29,216 nucleotides of DNA from Anaerolineaceae bacterium UBA5838 (GCA_002432795.1 DJGU01000116.1:3369-32584); one strand, 5' to 3'. Shown: positions 1 through 9,230, counted from the first letter of the stretch. Notes: generated by a model not told the origin, from the letters alone. Made by a program: numbers and translations.

Positions 1-14
1 AAAGTGAGGTTTTT

Positions 15-1430
15 ATGAAAACGCTCATCAAAAATGGAACTCTGATCACTGCAGATAAGACCTTTAAGGCGGATATCCTGATTGAGGATGAGATCATCCG
101 CCGAATCGACGAAAACATCGAGGATCCGGAAGCGGTAGTTGTCGATGCCAGTGGTCTTTTGGTCCTTCCTGGCGGTGTGGACCCTCATGTGCACCTTGAA
201 TTGCCAATGTTCGACACCATTTCAACTGATGATCATTACACTGGCGGAAAAGCGGCTGCCTTCGGCGGTACGACCACCATGATCGATTTTGTTTCCCAGG
301 AGCCTGGCAGCCTGGCAGAAAATATCGCCAGGCATCGCGCCATGGCGGATCCTAAAGCCAGCATTGATTACAGTTTTCATATGAATATCTCCCGCTTCGA
401 CGAGCAGGTGGCGGAAGAACTTCCTGACCTTCCACGAATAGGGGTCACGAGTATGAAGGTTTTCACCGCCTACAACGGTCGGCTGCGGCTGGATGACGGC
501 AACATCTTCAAAGTGATGCGCATTGGCGGCAGGAACAACCTGCTCACAATGGTACACGCTGAAAATGGGGATGTGATTGATATCCTGGTGGCGGAAGCGC
601 TCGCTGCTGGCAAAACCGCTCCCATCCATCATGCCCACACCCGCCCAGCCTGGGGCGAAGTGGAAGCCAGCCTGCGCGTGGCAGCTCTGGCTGCCCAGGC
701 AGACTCGCCGCTCTACCTCGTCCACATGAACGTGGCTGGCGAGGTGGATCAGCTGGCTTACGCCCGCAAGCACGGCATCCCCGCCATGGGAGAAACCTGC
801 CCACAGTACCTTTTCTTCACCGAAGAAGACCTCAAGCGTCCTGATGGCGCAAAATGGATTTGTTCACCGCCTATGCGCAAGGCTGAAGACCAGCAGGGTC
901 TCTGGCGGGGTCTGGAGAATGGCACCATCCAGGCACTTGCCACTGACCACTGCCCCTTCTTCTACAACGGCAGGCAGCCGATAATGTATGAAGGTCAAGA
1001 GATAGCGATCCCTGGCAAGGAACTGGGAGAAGAGAATTTCACCCTGATTCCCAATGGTCTTCCAGGAATTGCCGACCGCCTGCCTGTTTTCTGGACCCAT
1101 GCCGTCAACACTGGGCGCATCAGCCCAAACCGCTTCGTGGAACTGACCGCTACCAATCCTGCCAAAATCTTTGGGCTCTACCCCAAAAAGGGCACGCTTT
1201 CAGTCGGATCAGATGCCGACATTGCCTTGTGGGATCCTGAAAAAGAGTTAAATTATGGTCTTGCCTGGGCGCACCACCGCACCGACTACAACCTTTATGA
1301 AGGTTGGAAGCTGCGCGGTTACCCCGGTAAAGTATTCTTGCGTGGTACCTTGATTGTTGATGATCAAAACTGGCTTGGCAAAGCCGGTGGAGGGCGTTTT
1401 GTCCATCGCCAGGCAGGCGAAATCCTCTGA
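15..1430 (+). CDS. hydA: D-hydantoinase / dihydropyrimidinase
   Basis: This is a cyclic amidohydrolase that opens the ring of 5,6-dihydropyrimidines or 5-substituted hydantoins to N-carbamoyl amino acids, in the cytoplasm. At 471 residues it has the usual family length. The binuclear metal site is visible in order: H58 and H60 in the DPHVH segment, the lysine that becomes carboxylated (K148, TSMKVFTAYNG), H181 (VHAENG), H237 (YLVHMN) and D311 (ATDHCPF). The N-terminal beta-sandwich strand (LIKNGTLI) and the matching C-terminal strands are both present. A GAGG ribosome site lies just before the ATG. The next gene starts 21 bp downstream on the same strand, so it may be co-transcribed with the membrane trio, although no functional link is known. 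Specificity (dihydrouracil, hydantoin, or a related ring such as allantoin or phenylhydantoin) cannot be fixed from sequence alone. Confidence 0.9.
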   Translation: MKTLIKNGTLITADKTFKADILIEDEIIRRIDENIEDPEAVVVDASGLLVLPGGVDPHVHLELPMFDTISTDDHYTGGKAAAFGGTTTMIDFVSQEPGSLAENIARHRAMADPKASIDYSFHMNISRFDEQVAEELPDLPRIGVTSMKVFTAYNGRLRLDDGNIFKVMRIGGRNNLLTMVHAENGDVIDILVAEALAAGKTAPIHHAHTRPAWGEVEASLRVAALAAQADSPLYLVHMNVAGEVDQLAYARKHGIPAMGETCPQYLFFTEEDLKRPDGAKWICSPPMRKAEDQQGLWRGLENGTIQALATDHCPFFYNGRQPIMYEGQEIAIPGKELGEENFTLIPNGLPGIADRLPVFWTHAVNTGRISPNRFVELTATNPAKIFGLYPKKGTLSVGSDADIALWDPEKELNYGLAWAHHRTDYNLYEGWKLRGYPGKVFLRGTLIVDDQNWLGKAGGGRFVHRQAGEIL

Positions 1431-1451
1431 TCCTTGGAATGAATTGACTTT

Positions 1452-3065
1452 ATGATCCTCTTAGGCATCGTTGGCTTACTTTGGCTCCCATCTATTGCCA
1501 TGACCATTAGCCAGGCGATTAAACCCAACTTTGCCCGCTCCTGGTTTATTGCCATAGCTGGTGCTTCATTGGCCTTGCTAGGTGCTTTTTTCCTGCGGCT
1601 TTACTTGCCATTGGAAGTGGAATTTATCCGCTGGCTGCCAGAATCGCTCTACCACACCACCATTTCGTTTCGCATTGATTACATCAACTGGCATTACATG
1701 CTTGCCATCCTGGCTTTGTGTATTGCAGTAATCCTGACCGATTCCAGCCGGGCATCCACCCAAGCCAACCCCACCACCTGGGCTGCCGCACTGGCGTTGA
1801 CAGGTCTGAACCTGATCTCGGTCATGTCGAAAGACCCGCTGACCATGGCAATTTCCTGGGCTGTAACTGATGTGGTTGAGTTGGTTTATGTTCTCACCTT
1901 CAGTCGGAATTCCGGATCAACCAATAAAGTCACCACCATTTATGGTGTCAGGCTTATCAGCACTTTCGTCCTGGTAGCTGCTACCGCTGTTGGGTGGCAG
2001 GTAACCGCCGGGCTGGATTTCACCCAGATCCCTCCGACAGCCAGCTTGCTATTTCTCTTTGCAGCGGGGCTGCGCCTGGGAGTACTGCCGCTTAATTTCC
2101 CTATGCAAAACACCCTGGAACTCAAACGTGGAACCGATCTGTTGCTGCGCTTTTCGCCAGTGGCTTCAGCCCTTGTCTTGATCGCGCATTTACCCTCCGA
2201 AATCCTGGTCCTGAATCAAAGCCTGGTATCGATCATTAGTATTCTGACGGTCCTGGCTGCCCTGTATGCCTCAGCCATGTGGCTCACTCGTGCCGATGCC
2301 AACGAGGGCAGACCTTACTGGGTCGTGGCACTCTCGGCGTTCGCTCTGCAGTCTGCCCTGAATGGGCAGCCGCAAAACAGCCGCGTTTGGGGACTGGCAC
2401 TGCTTCTGACTGGTGGAGTCCTGTTTCTGTTTGACCCTCCAATCCGAAGAATTCGCTTCATACCGCTATTGGGACTGATCGGTCTTTTAGGGTTCCCGTA
2501 TACCCTGGCAGCTTCAGGCTGGAGCGCTATCCTGGGCGATCCGGTCAGCTTTGCGAGCATCATGATGATTCTCTGCCATGCCATGCTGGTTGGTGGTTAT
2601 CTGCGCTACATACTCGAAGCAAACAGCACGGTTACTGGTCTCGAAAAGTACGCCCGCATCACCTACCCACTGGGTCTGATCCTTCTGGTTCAGACCATGC
2701 TTGTGCTCAACCTGGTTGGCTGGTCAGGTGTGCTGACTGTGGGAATCTGGTGGGGCAGCCTTGCCAGCCTCGGGCTGGTGTTGTTGGGAGGTTTGCTGAC
2801 CAAACAGCTCGGTCTTCGCCTCACCAGCACCGATTTCAAAGAAAAAGTCCCCTTCTACCGCCTTGGGCATCGCATCCTTAACGTCCTGCGAGTCGTTTTT
2901 AGCCTGGATTGGTTCTACGCTATGGCTCGATGGTTCTTTGCACGTCTCAGCAATGCTGAGGACTTTTTCAGGCAAGTTCTTGAGGGCGAAGCTGGTGTGC
3001 TCTGGTCTCTGTTCTTTTTGTTGGTCATTGCAACCCTGATATACACCCAGGTAGGTCAGCCATGA
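1452..3065 (+). CDS. Complex I / Mrp-like antiporter-type membrane subunit (NuoL/HyfB-like, divergent)
   Basis: This 537-residue polytopic membrane protein has about 14 hydrophobic segments and resembles the proton-translocating subunits of complex I, Mrp antiporters and group 4 hydrogenases. A TM5-type acidic residue is present (E143, in TDVVELVYVL). The TM7 segment reads GLRLGVLPL, where family members have a lysine four residues before the proline; here it is R208. The HxWLP loop that normally follows is replaced by NFPMQN. It is the first of three genes joined by 4-bp ATGA overlaps, which implies translational coupling and a shared complex. No NuoB, C, D, G or hydrogenase genes are in the window, so any catalytic partner lies elsewhere or is absent. 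The start is an ATG with only a weak upstream GGAA. Family membership is likely; exact subunit type and ion are unknown. Confidence 0.7.
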   Translation: MILLGIVGLLWLPSIAMTISQAIKPNFARSWFIAIAGASLALLGAFFLRLYLPLEVEFIRWLPESLYHTTISFRIDYINWHYMLAILALCIAVILTDSSRASTQANPTTWAAALALTGLNLISVMSKDPLTMAISWAVTDVVELVYVLTFSRNSGSTNKVTTIYGVRLISTFVLVAATAVGWQVTAGLDFTQIPPTASLLFLFAAGLRLGVLPLNFPMQNTLELKRGTDLLLRFSPVASALVLIAHLPSEILVLNQSLVSIISILTVLAALYASAMWLTRADANEGRPYWVVALSAFALQSALNGQPQNSRVWGLALLLTGGVLFLFDPPIRRIRFIPLLGLIGLLGFPYTLAASGWSAILGDPVSFASIMMILCHAMLVGGYLRYILEANSTVTGLEKYARITYPLGLILLVQTMLVLNLVGWSGVLTVGIWWGSLASLGLVLLGGLLTKQLGLRLTSTDFKEKVPFYRLGHRILNVLRVVFSLDWFYAMARWFFARLSNAEDFFRQVLEGEAGVLWSLFFLLVIATLIYTQVGQP

Positions 3066-3661
3066 GCGAAACTTTACGGACCGTCCTGGCAGCCATTTTG
3101 CTATTGTCTGCAGCCATTAACCTGGTCAGACGCCAGTGGACCTTAAATATCTTTGCATTGGGGCTCCAATACGTCTGCATTTTCTTGCTTATCCTTGAAG
3201 TACGCTCTGCCTTTCTTGCTGGCATCAAATTAATCGTCGGACTGATGGTCAGCCTGATGCTTTACTTAACCCTGAAGTCTTCAGGTTTAATCGAGTCAAC
3301 CCTCTTACGCCGGCATGTTACCTCCGGAGAAATCTTTCGCAGCACAATTGCCCTGCTCCTGGCGCTGATCAGCTTCCTTGCGGCACCTGCCCTTCAGCAA
3401 TCCCCTTTTCCTCAGAGCAGTCAGCTTCTGTTGACAGCAAGTTTGGGATTAATCCTGTTTGGCTTGTTTCAAATGGGCACCATCACTGAACCCCTCTACC
3501 TGGTAATTGGCTTGCTAACATTCCTCTCTGGTTTTGAGCTTCTCTATGCCAGCCTGGAATTCTCCCGGCTTCTGGAAGCTCTCCTAACCGCAGTCAATCT
3601 CAGCCTGGCACTCATTGGCAGCTTTTTCATCGTTAAAGACGTTGAAAGCGGGTCGGAATGA
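3062..3661 (+). CDS. HyfE/NuoK-like small membrane protein
   Basis: This 199-residue, very hydrophobic protein has about six to seven membrane segments and a short charged C-terminus. It lies between two antiporter-like subunits and overlaps both by ATGA, the arrangement expected for a HyfE- or MnhC/NuoK-type subunit in a membrane arm. The second half carries acidic residues in hydrophobic helices (GFELLYASLEF) followed by LLTAVNLSLALIGSFF, which recalls the AVN helix of NuoK. The length matches HyfE (about 200 residues) better than NuoK (about 100). Sequence similarity is weak, so the assignment leans on neighbours and topology. A profile search against HyfE and MnhC families would decide it. 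Confidence 0.55.
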   Translation: MSETLRTVLAAILLLSAAINLVRRQWTLNIFALGLQYVCIFLLILEVRSAFLAGIKLIVGLMVSLMLYLTLKSSGLIESTLLRRHVTSGEIFRSTIALLLALISFLAAPALQQSPFPQSSQLLLTASLGLILFGLFQMGTITEPLYLVIGLLTFLSGFELLYASLEFSRLLEALLTAVNLSLALIGSFFIVKDVESGSE

Positions 3662-5094
3662 ACCTCCTGACCACACCTTCAATTTGGATTTTCCTTCCAA
3701 TCTTGCTGAGTCTGCTGCTCATCCTGGTCCACCGATTCCATAAACTTTCCTTTTGGATAGCCTGCCTTGGGAGTTTGCTGCTGGCTGTGGCTGCCTTCAT
3801 TTTCCCGCAAAGTTTGGAATTCAACCTGTTTGGTCGGAAATTTCTTTTTGATGATACTTTCCAGATTTTTAATCGGGGGCTCATTCTTACCGGCAGCCAG
3901 CTCAAGACTATCGCAATGCTCTATCTATTCAGCTTCTTGTGGAATATCGCAGGGCTGCATTTTTCGGTCAGTCGTTGGTTTCCAACCATCTCGCTGGCTA
4001 TTACAGCCTTGTGGATTTCTACACTGGCGGTGAAACCATTCCTATACGCAGCCGTGATCGTAGAACTGATCGTTCTGATAAGCACTCTCCTGCTGACACC
4101 GCGCGGTAAACAGGCGGGCAGTGGTGTGATGCGCTACCTGGTTTCGCAGACTGTCGCTATGCCGTTAATTCTTTTAAGCGGCTGGATGGTCACAGGCATC
4201 GAAACAGCTCCCAGTGCCAGTCCATTAATCCTGCGCGGCACCGTATTGATTCTTCTCGGTTTCTCGCTCTGGCTGGCAGTCTTTCCTCTTCATACCTGGC
4301 TGCCTATGCTGGCGGATGAAACTCACCCGTGGGTTTTCAGTTTTATTTTTTTGATGCAGCAAAGCAGCCTTTGGCTTTTATTGCTCGAATTCCTCGACCA
4401 ATTTGCCTGGTTAAGGAATCTGAATGGGATTTTCAGTGTGATGCAATGGGCAGGTGTTTTGACCTTACTGGCTGGAGGGGTACTTTTGTCGCTGCAGACC
4501 AGGATAAACCGGGTATTGGCGTATCTGATCCTGATCGAGACCGGCTATTCGGTCCTGGCAATTGGCTTAATCAACCAGGGTGGAGGCAACGCCCTGGCTC
4601 TCAGCTTTATTCCCCGGGTTCTTGCTTATTGGCAGTGGTCCTACACACTCAGCTCCGTTCAACAGATTGCGCCAGAAATCGACGGAAGTTTTTCATCGCT
4701 CAGCGGTCTTTTCTCCAGGCTGCCATTCCACAGCATGTCCTTGATCATCAGCTTGCTTGGTTTACTCGGTCTGCCCGCCCTTGGACTTTTCCCTGCCAAA
4801 CGCATGCTCTGGAATAGTATCGCTAATCTCACTTTCCAATATACCCCTCTGGTCGCGCTTGCAGTGGCAGGCATGGCGCTTTTCATTCTCCGCATGATGC
4901 ATACCCTGCTTACTCCCGACCCTGAGACACCACCCCCTGCTCTCCTTATCGCCAACGAAGAATCTCTTTTGCAAATTTTGATCCTTTGCTTTTTTACCTT
5001 ACTTTCCTTGCTCATGGGAATTTTCCCCCACATATTCCTGAATCCGTTTTTAGGCCTGCTTGAGCCCTTCATCCACCTCTTGCCGCTTGGTTAG
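3658..5094 (+). CDS. Complex I / group 4 hydrogenase antiporter-like subunit (NuoN/HyfF-like)
   Basis: A 478-residue multi-spanning membrane protein of the proton-conducting transporter family. The hallmark loop after TM7 is clear: FPLHTWLP at residues 209-216, followed by the amphipathic helix and LMQQSSLWLLL. A TM5-type glutamate is present (E136, VIVELIVLIS). The later segment RVLAYLILIETGYSVLAIGL corresponds to the conserved RLLAYSSISQxGY region. The pumping lysine expected four residues before the proline of FPLH is Trp (W205, GFSLWLAVFP), which is unusual. It is the last gene of the ATGA-coupled trio; a new promoter begins directly after its stop. It probably forms the membrane arm of a complex with the two preceding products. 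Whether it still moves protons is open. Confidence 0.7.
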   Translation: MNLLTTPSIWIFLPILLSLLLILVHRFHKLSFWIACLGSLLLAVAAFIFPQSLEFNLFGRKFLFDDTFQIFNRGLILTGSQLKTIAMLYLFSFLWNIAGLHFSVSRWFPTISLAITALWISTLAVKPFLYAAVIVELIVLISTLLLTPRGKQAGSGVMRYLVSQTVAMPLILLSGWMVTGIETAPSASPLILRGTVLILLGFSLWLAVFPLHTWLPMLADETHPWVFSFIFLMQQSSLWLLLLEFLDQFAWLRNLNGIFSVMQWAGVLTLLAGGVLLSLQTRINRVLAYLILIETGYSVLAIGLINQGGGNALALSFIPRVLAYWQWSYTLSSVQQIAPEIDGSFSSLSGLFSRLPFHSMSLIISLLGLLGLPALGLFPAKRMLWNSIANLTFQYTPLVALAVAGMALFILRMMHTLLTPDPETPPPALLIANEESLLQILILCFFTLLSLLMGIFPHIFLNPFLGLLEPFIHLLPLG

Positions 5095-5095
5095 G

Positions 5096-5123
5096 ATGAC
5101 AGAACCGGTAAACATTGTATAAT
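5096..5123 (+). promoter_or_regulatory. Sigma-70-type promoter for the coiled-coil gene
   Basis: ATGACA (5096-5101), a 16-bp spacer and a consensus TATAAT (5118-5123). A strong Shine-Dalgarno GAGGTGAT (5142-5149) follows, just before the ATG at 5152. The -35 begins two bases after the stop of the preceding gene, so coiled-coil gene, selB and possibly serA form a new transcription unit. Confidence 0.7.
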
Positions 5124-5151
5124 CACAGCAGCATTAGCTACGAGGTGATAT

Positions 5152-6345
5152 ATGGACGACTATTCTGGATTTGAACAACTTGAGAAGCGTGTCGAATGGC
5201 TCGATAACGAGAGGCGCAACGATAAGACCAATTTGGCCTCCTTGCAGAACCGCCTGACCATGCTGGAAGGCGAAAACCTCAACCTGCGCAAACAGATCAA
5301 AGAGCTTGAGTTGCTGATCACGAAAAATGCAAACCAGATTGCAAACGTAGAGAAATACGATAATCGGATTGACCGACTAAATATCGACCTGACCAAGCAA
5401 ATCCGTGATGTCAACGAACGGGCAGAGCTCAATCTGAACGAAGCCACCAAACGCACAAAACTCGAGATTGAGGCGACGCGGAAATCTGTCGCGGAAATCT
5501 TCCAATTCACCGAAGAGTTGGAGCCAATCCGAACTGAACTGCGCGCCACCAAAGTTGAAGATGCGCGCCTCGCCCGCTTGATCGAAGAACTGAAAGTAAA
5601 AATCCAGGAAGTAAGCCGCTTTGACGAGGACTACCGCCGCTCATTAAACTTATTGGAGGAAAACCGCCGCCAGGAAGCCAAGCGCCTGACGGATCTGCAA
5701 GGAGAAGTGGCTTCATTACGCAAACGCCTGGAAGAAACCCGCAGCCGTTTCGATAGCTTCAGCGACAGCTTCCGCACTTTGGATACCCGCATTACAGAAT
5801 TGCAAACTTTTGAAAAAGATCGCAAACAAGCTCAATCCGTTTTTATAGAGAAAATCAACAATTCTCTGGTCGAAAAGGACAAAACTTTCGCCTCCTGGGA
5901 AAAACGCTTTGCTGAAATCGATAAAGTAAACCTTAATTTGAATCAACAAATGCAAGATCTGGAGGCCGCCCGCCAGGCAGTCAGCAAAGCACTTGGCAAT
6001 GTGGACGAAGTAACCCAACGTTTCGAGCGCCGCATCAATGAAGTGAGCGAATTCCAAAGATTAAACGATGAACGTTTCCGCCAGGAATGGACGAGTTTCA
6101 AGTCCGACGACGTTAAACGTTGGGCAAATTACATGCTCTCACAGGAAGAACAAACTCGCGAGAATGTGCAGCAGTTCAAAGATCTTACAGCGCGATTACA
6201 GGAACTTGATGATTTGAGCTCCTCTTTGCGCGACCAGCTTGAAGCCCTCAGCAGGAGCACGACCAGCCACCTGCGATCTATCCTGGTAGCTTACCAGGAT
6301 TCAATCCAGGAAATTTCACCCTTACTGGATAAGAAGATTAGTTGA
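5152..6345 (+). CDS. Long coiled-coil protein of unknown function
   Basis: The 397-residue product is almost entirely predicted coiled coil: charged heptad-like sequence rich in Glu, Arg, Lys, Leu and Gln from about residue 5 to 375, with no signal peptide and no membrane segment. No catalytic motif is visible. The charge pattern resembles SMC or kinesin arms, which is a property of coiled coils and not evidence of homology. The start is well supported by the GAGGTGAT ribosome site and the promoter upstream. Its stop codon (TGA, 6343-6345) ends two bases before the ATG chosen for selB, so the two are translated from one message. Possible roles are a scaffold, filament or cell-shape protein; the sequence does not decide between them. 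Confidence 0.85.
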   Translation: MDDYSGFEQLEKRVEWLDNERRNDKTNLASLQNRLTMLEGENLNLRKQIKELELLITKNANQIANVEKYDNRIDRLNIDLTKQIRDVNERAELNLNEATKRTKLEIEATRKSVAEIFQFTEELEPIRTELRATKVEDARLARLIEELKVKIQEVSRFDEDYRRSLNLLEENRRQEAKRLTDLQGEVASLRKRLEETRSRFDSFSDSFRTLDTRITELQTFEKDRKQAQSVFIEKINNSLVEKDKTFASWEKRFAEIDKVNLNLNQQMQDLEAARQAVSKALGNVDEVTQRFERRINEVSEFQRLNDERFRQEWTSFKSDDVKRWANYMLSQEEQTRENVQQFKDLTARLQELDDLSSSLRDQLEALSRSTTSHLRSILVAYQDSIQEISPLLDKKIS

Positions 6346-6347
6346 TT

Positions 6348-8246
6348 ATGCACATCGTCGGTACTGCCGGGCATGTTGACCACGGGAAATCAACCCTGAT
6401 CTCTGCCTTAACCGGCACTAATCCGGACCGTCTAAAAGAAGAAATCGAACGCGAGATGACCATCGATCTTGGTTTCGCGTCCATGGCCCTACCGGGAGGC
6501 GAAACGATCGGCATCATCGACGTGCCCGGGCATCGCGATTTCGTCGGCAATATGCTCTCTGGCATCGGCGGAATTGATGCGGTTCTGCTGGTGATTGCAG
6601 CGAACGAAGGCGTCAGTGCCCAGACGCGTGAACACCTCGCAATTCTGGATTTATTAGAAATATCACGCGGGTTGATCGTCCTCACCAAGTGCGACCTGGT
6701 CACCGACAGTGAATGGCTGGAATTAGTGGAGCTTGAAGCCCAGGAAGTGGTGGAAGGCACCAGCCTGGAGAACGCCCAGGTTGTGCGCGTATCAGCCCAG
6801 ACAGGGGAGGGTCTGGACGAGCTTAAGCTCAAACTTGCCGAATTATTAACTGAAATTCCCCAAAAACGCGATCTCAACCGTCCGCGCCTGCCTGTGGACC
6901 GTGTCTTTACCCTTTCAGGATTTGGCACAGTTGTAACAGGCACCCTGCTGGATGGCAGCTTCTCGCTGGGAGATGAAGTAATTTGCCTGCCTGGCGGTAA
7001 GACCGGTCGCATCCGCGGCTTGCAGAACCACAATCGTAAACTGCAAAAAGTCAGCCCCGGTTACAGGACTGCCATCAACCTCAACAACCTCTCAAAAGAG
7101 GATATCAATCGCGGGGACGTGATTGCCCTGCCTGCCACCTACAAACCCACCACTCGCCTTGATGCCTCAATCCGGCTGATACGGGATGCTACTACAGAGT
7201 TAAAACACAACATGAGCCTCAAGGTCTTCGCCGGAGCAAGCGAAACTTTGGCTCGCGTGCGCCTGTTGGGTGTGGAAAGCCTGGCACCGGGCGAAGAAGG
7301 TTTTGTGCAACTTGAACTGGAAGAGCCATTGGTGGCAATTCGAGGCGACCACTACGTGCTGCGGCTGCCCTCCCCTGCTGCCACCATTGGCGGAGGCGTC
7401 ATCCTCGATATTCAGCCAACCCGACGTTATCGACGCTTTGACGAGGTAACCCTCACCCGCCTGGAGCAGTTGCGCGTCGGTAAACGCGCGGACCTGGTCA
7501 TGCAAGCGCTCGATCGTCTGAACGTCTCCAATCTCGCCGCTCTCACCTCCCACACATCGCTTTCCGAAGCCGAACTTGAAAACCAGTTAACTGAACTCGA
7601 AGATGCTGGTGAGGTCATTTTCCTCAGCAAGCACCCCAACCCCACCAAAACACAATTAATTTCCACTCAAAGCTTGCAGTCGATCACCAAACAGATTCTG
7701 ACCACTCTCGATGAATTCCACCAGAAATTTCCCCTCAAGGCAGGCATCAGCCGGGAACTGCTCAAGTCAGGTGCAAAACTGACTCAGGAACAATTCGACC
7801 TGATCTTGGGCTTACTAAGCCATCAAGGCAAACTGGTGGAGCGGGGCACACTGGTTTGGGCAGCCAGCCATTCCATCCTTCTCACACCCCAGCAGGAAAC
7901 CCGGGCTGCCAGTTTGCTTGAAAAATTTACACAGTCTCCCTACTCACCACCGGATGTTACTGAAGCTGAAGCAGAGCTTGGGCTTGACGTTTTGGAAGGC
8001 CTGATCGCGACCAACAGGCTAATTCGCGTCTCAGATGTAGTGCTCTTTTTGCCAGGCACGATCGACGTCATGAAATCCTGGGTCCAGGAGGCAATCCAAG
8101 TTAGCGGAAGCGTGTCGCTGGCACAATTCCGGGATCATTTTCAAACAAGTCGCAAATATGCCGCTGCTTTTCTGGAATATCTTGACTCGATTGGTTATAC
8201 TCTAAGGAAAGGGGACGTACGCGTCCTGAGAACAATTAAAACCTAA
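6348..8246 (+). CDS. selB: Selenocysteine-specific translation elongation factor SelB
   Basis: SelB is a GTPase that brings selenocysteyl-tRNA to UGA codons marked by a SECIS hairpin. The product (632 residues) shows the EF-Tu-like G domain in order: GHVDHGKST (P-loop, residues 8-16), DVPGHRDF, TKCD, then the domain II signature SGFGTVVTGTLLDGS. Domain III and a long C-terminal half of winged-helix repeats follow, as needed for SECIS binding. The length is normal. An in-frame TTG at 6342 would add two residues; ATG at 6348 is preferred because MHIVGTAGHVDHGKS is the usual family start. Either start touches the end of the coiled-coil gene. Its presence implies that selA, selC and selD and at least one selenoprotein exist elsewhere; none is recognised here. 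Confidence 0.95.
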   Translation: MHIVGTAGHVDHGKSTLISALTGTNPDRLKEEIEREMTIDLGFASMALPGGETIGIIDVPGHRDFVGNMLSGIGGIDAVLLVIAANEGVSAQTREHLAILDLLEISRGLIVLTKCDLVTDSEWLELVELEAQEVVEGTSLENAQVVRVSAQTGEGLDELKLKLAELLTEIPQKRDLNRPRLPVDRVFTLSGFGTVVTGTLLDGSFSLGDEVICLPGGKTGRIRGLQNHNRKLQKVSPGYRTAINLNNLSKEDINRGDVIALPATYKPTTRLDASIRLIRDATTELKHNMSLKVFAGASETLARVRLLGVESLAPGEEGFVQLELEEPLVAIRGDHYVLRLPSPAATIGGGVILDIQPTRRYRRFDEVTLTRLEQLRVGKRADLVMQALDRLNVSNLAALTSHTSLSEAELENQLTELEDAGEVIFLSKHPNPTKTQLISTQSLQSITKQILTTLDEFHQKFPLKAGISRELLKSGAKLTQEQFDLILGLLSHQGKLVERGTLVWAASHSILLTPQQETRAASLLEKFTQSPYSPPDVTEAEAELGLDVLEGLIATNRLIRVSDVVLFLPGTIDVMKSWVQEAIQVSGSVSLAQFRDHFQTSRKYAAAFLEYLDSIGYTLRKGDVRVLRTIKT

Positions 8247-8259
8247 AAAAGGAGAGAAT

Positions 8260-9198
8260 ATGGGTTTCAAAGTTTTGATCACAGACGGTTTGGAAAAGGA
8301 AGGCAAAGATCTCATCAACGCCGTTGGCGAAGCAGTGGATAAGAAGGGCATCGAGCCCGCCGAATTATTGCAAATCATCGGGGAATACGACGGTTTGATC
8401 GTCCGTGGACGAACCAAAGTTACCAAAGAAGTTTTTGAAGCTGCAAAGAATCTTAAGGTAGTTGGTCGCGCGGGTGTGGGTGTGGACAACATCGACCTCG
8501 AAGCGGCAAAAGCCCACGGTGTGACCGTTGTAAATGCTCCCACTGCCACAACCATCGCAGTTGCTGAGCTGGGTTTTGGCATGATGCTGGCACTGGTGCG
8601 CGATATCCCTCGTACCGATAATGCTATGAAGCATGACCAATGGACTAAAAAAGACTACAAGGGACATGAATTAAATGGCAAAACCCTCGGCATTGTCGGT
8701 TACGGCAACATCGGCAGCAGGATCAGCAAATATGCACAGGCGCTGGGCATGAAGGTCCTCTGCTACGATCCCGTCCGCAACATAGACGAAATGCGCGCTA
8801 CCGGTGCGGACCCGGTCCAGCTGGAAGAAATCTACGCAAAGGCTGACATCATCACTTTCCATGTGCCTCTGATCCCCGAGACGAAACACATGGTTAATGA
8901 CGAGACCTTCACCAAAATGAAAGATGGCGTTCTGCTCGTCAACGTTGCCCGCGGCGGCATCATCGAGGAAGCAGCACTCCTGCGCGCCTTGGAAAGCGGA
9001 AAAGTGGCTGGAGCTGCCCTGGACGTCTACGAGAAGGAACCCCCAGTGGATTGGACCCTTGCGGAACATCCAAAAATCATTGCGGTACCGCATGTTGGCG
9101 GTCAGACCGAGGAAGCCCAGATCCGCGTTGCTGGTGATATCGCCAGCGAAGTCATCAATGTTTTGCAGGGCAATCCACTGCGCTGGAAAATCTGCTAA
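8260..9198 (+). CDS. serA: D-3-phosphoglycerate dehydrogenase-like NAD-dependent 2-hydroxyacid dehydrogenase (short form)
   Basis: Likely oxidises 3-phosphoglycerate to 3-phosphohydroxypyruvate, the first step of serine synthesis. The 312 residues hold the complete two-lobed catalytic core: the Rossmann motif GYGNIG (147-152) with acidic D170 that favours NAD, and the catalytic triad R231 (NVARGG), E260 (VYEKEP) and H278 (PHVGGQTEEA). The last motif is PHIGAST in most SerA proteins. The protein ends right after the core, so the ASB and ACT domains that give serine feedback control are missing. A strong AAAGGAGAG ribosome site sits just before the ATG. The stop is followed by a clear hairpin. 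Related 2-hydroxyacid dehydrogenases (glyoxylate or hydroxypyruvate reductase) are an alternative, but the GRAGVGVDNID segment favours SerA. Confidence 0.85.
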   Translation: MGFKVLITDGLEKEGKDLINAVGEAVDKKGIEPAELLQIIGEYDGLIVRGRTKVTKEVFEAAKNLKVVGRAGVGVDNIDLEAAKAHGVTVVNAPTATTIAVAELGFGMMLALVRDIPRTDNAMKHDQWTKKDYKGHELNGKTLGIVGYGNIGSRISKYAQALGMKVLCYDPVRNIDEMRATGADPVQLEEIYAKADIITFHVPLIPETKHMVNDETFTKMKDGVLLVNVARGGIIEEAALLRALESGKVAGAALDVYEKEPPVDWTLAEHPKIIAVPHVGGQTEEAQIRVAGDIASEVINVLQGNPLRWKIC

Positions 9199-9230
9199 TT
9201 TTTTAAGATTTCACCCCAATACAAGAAACC

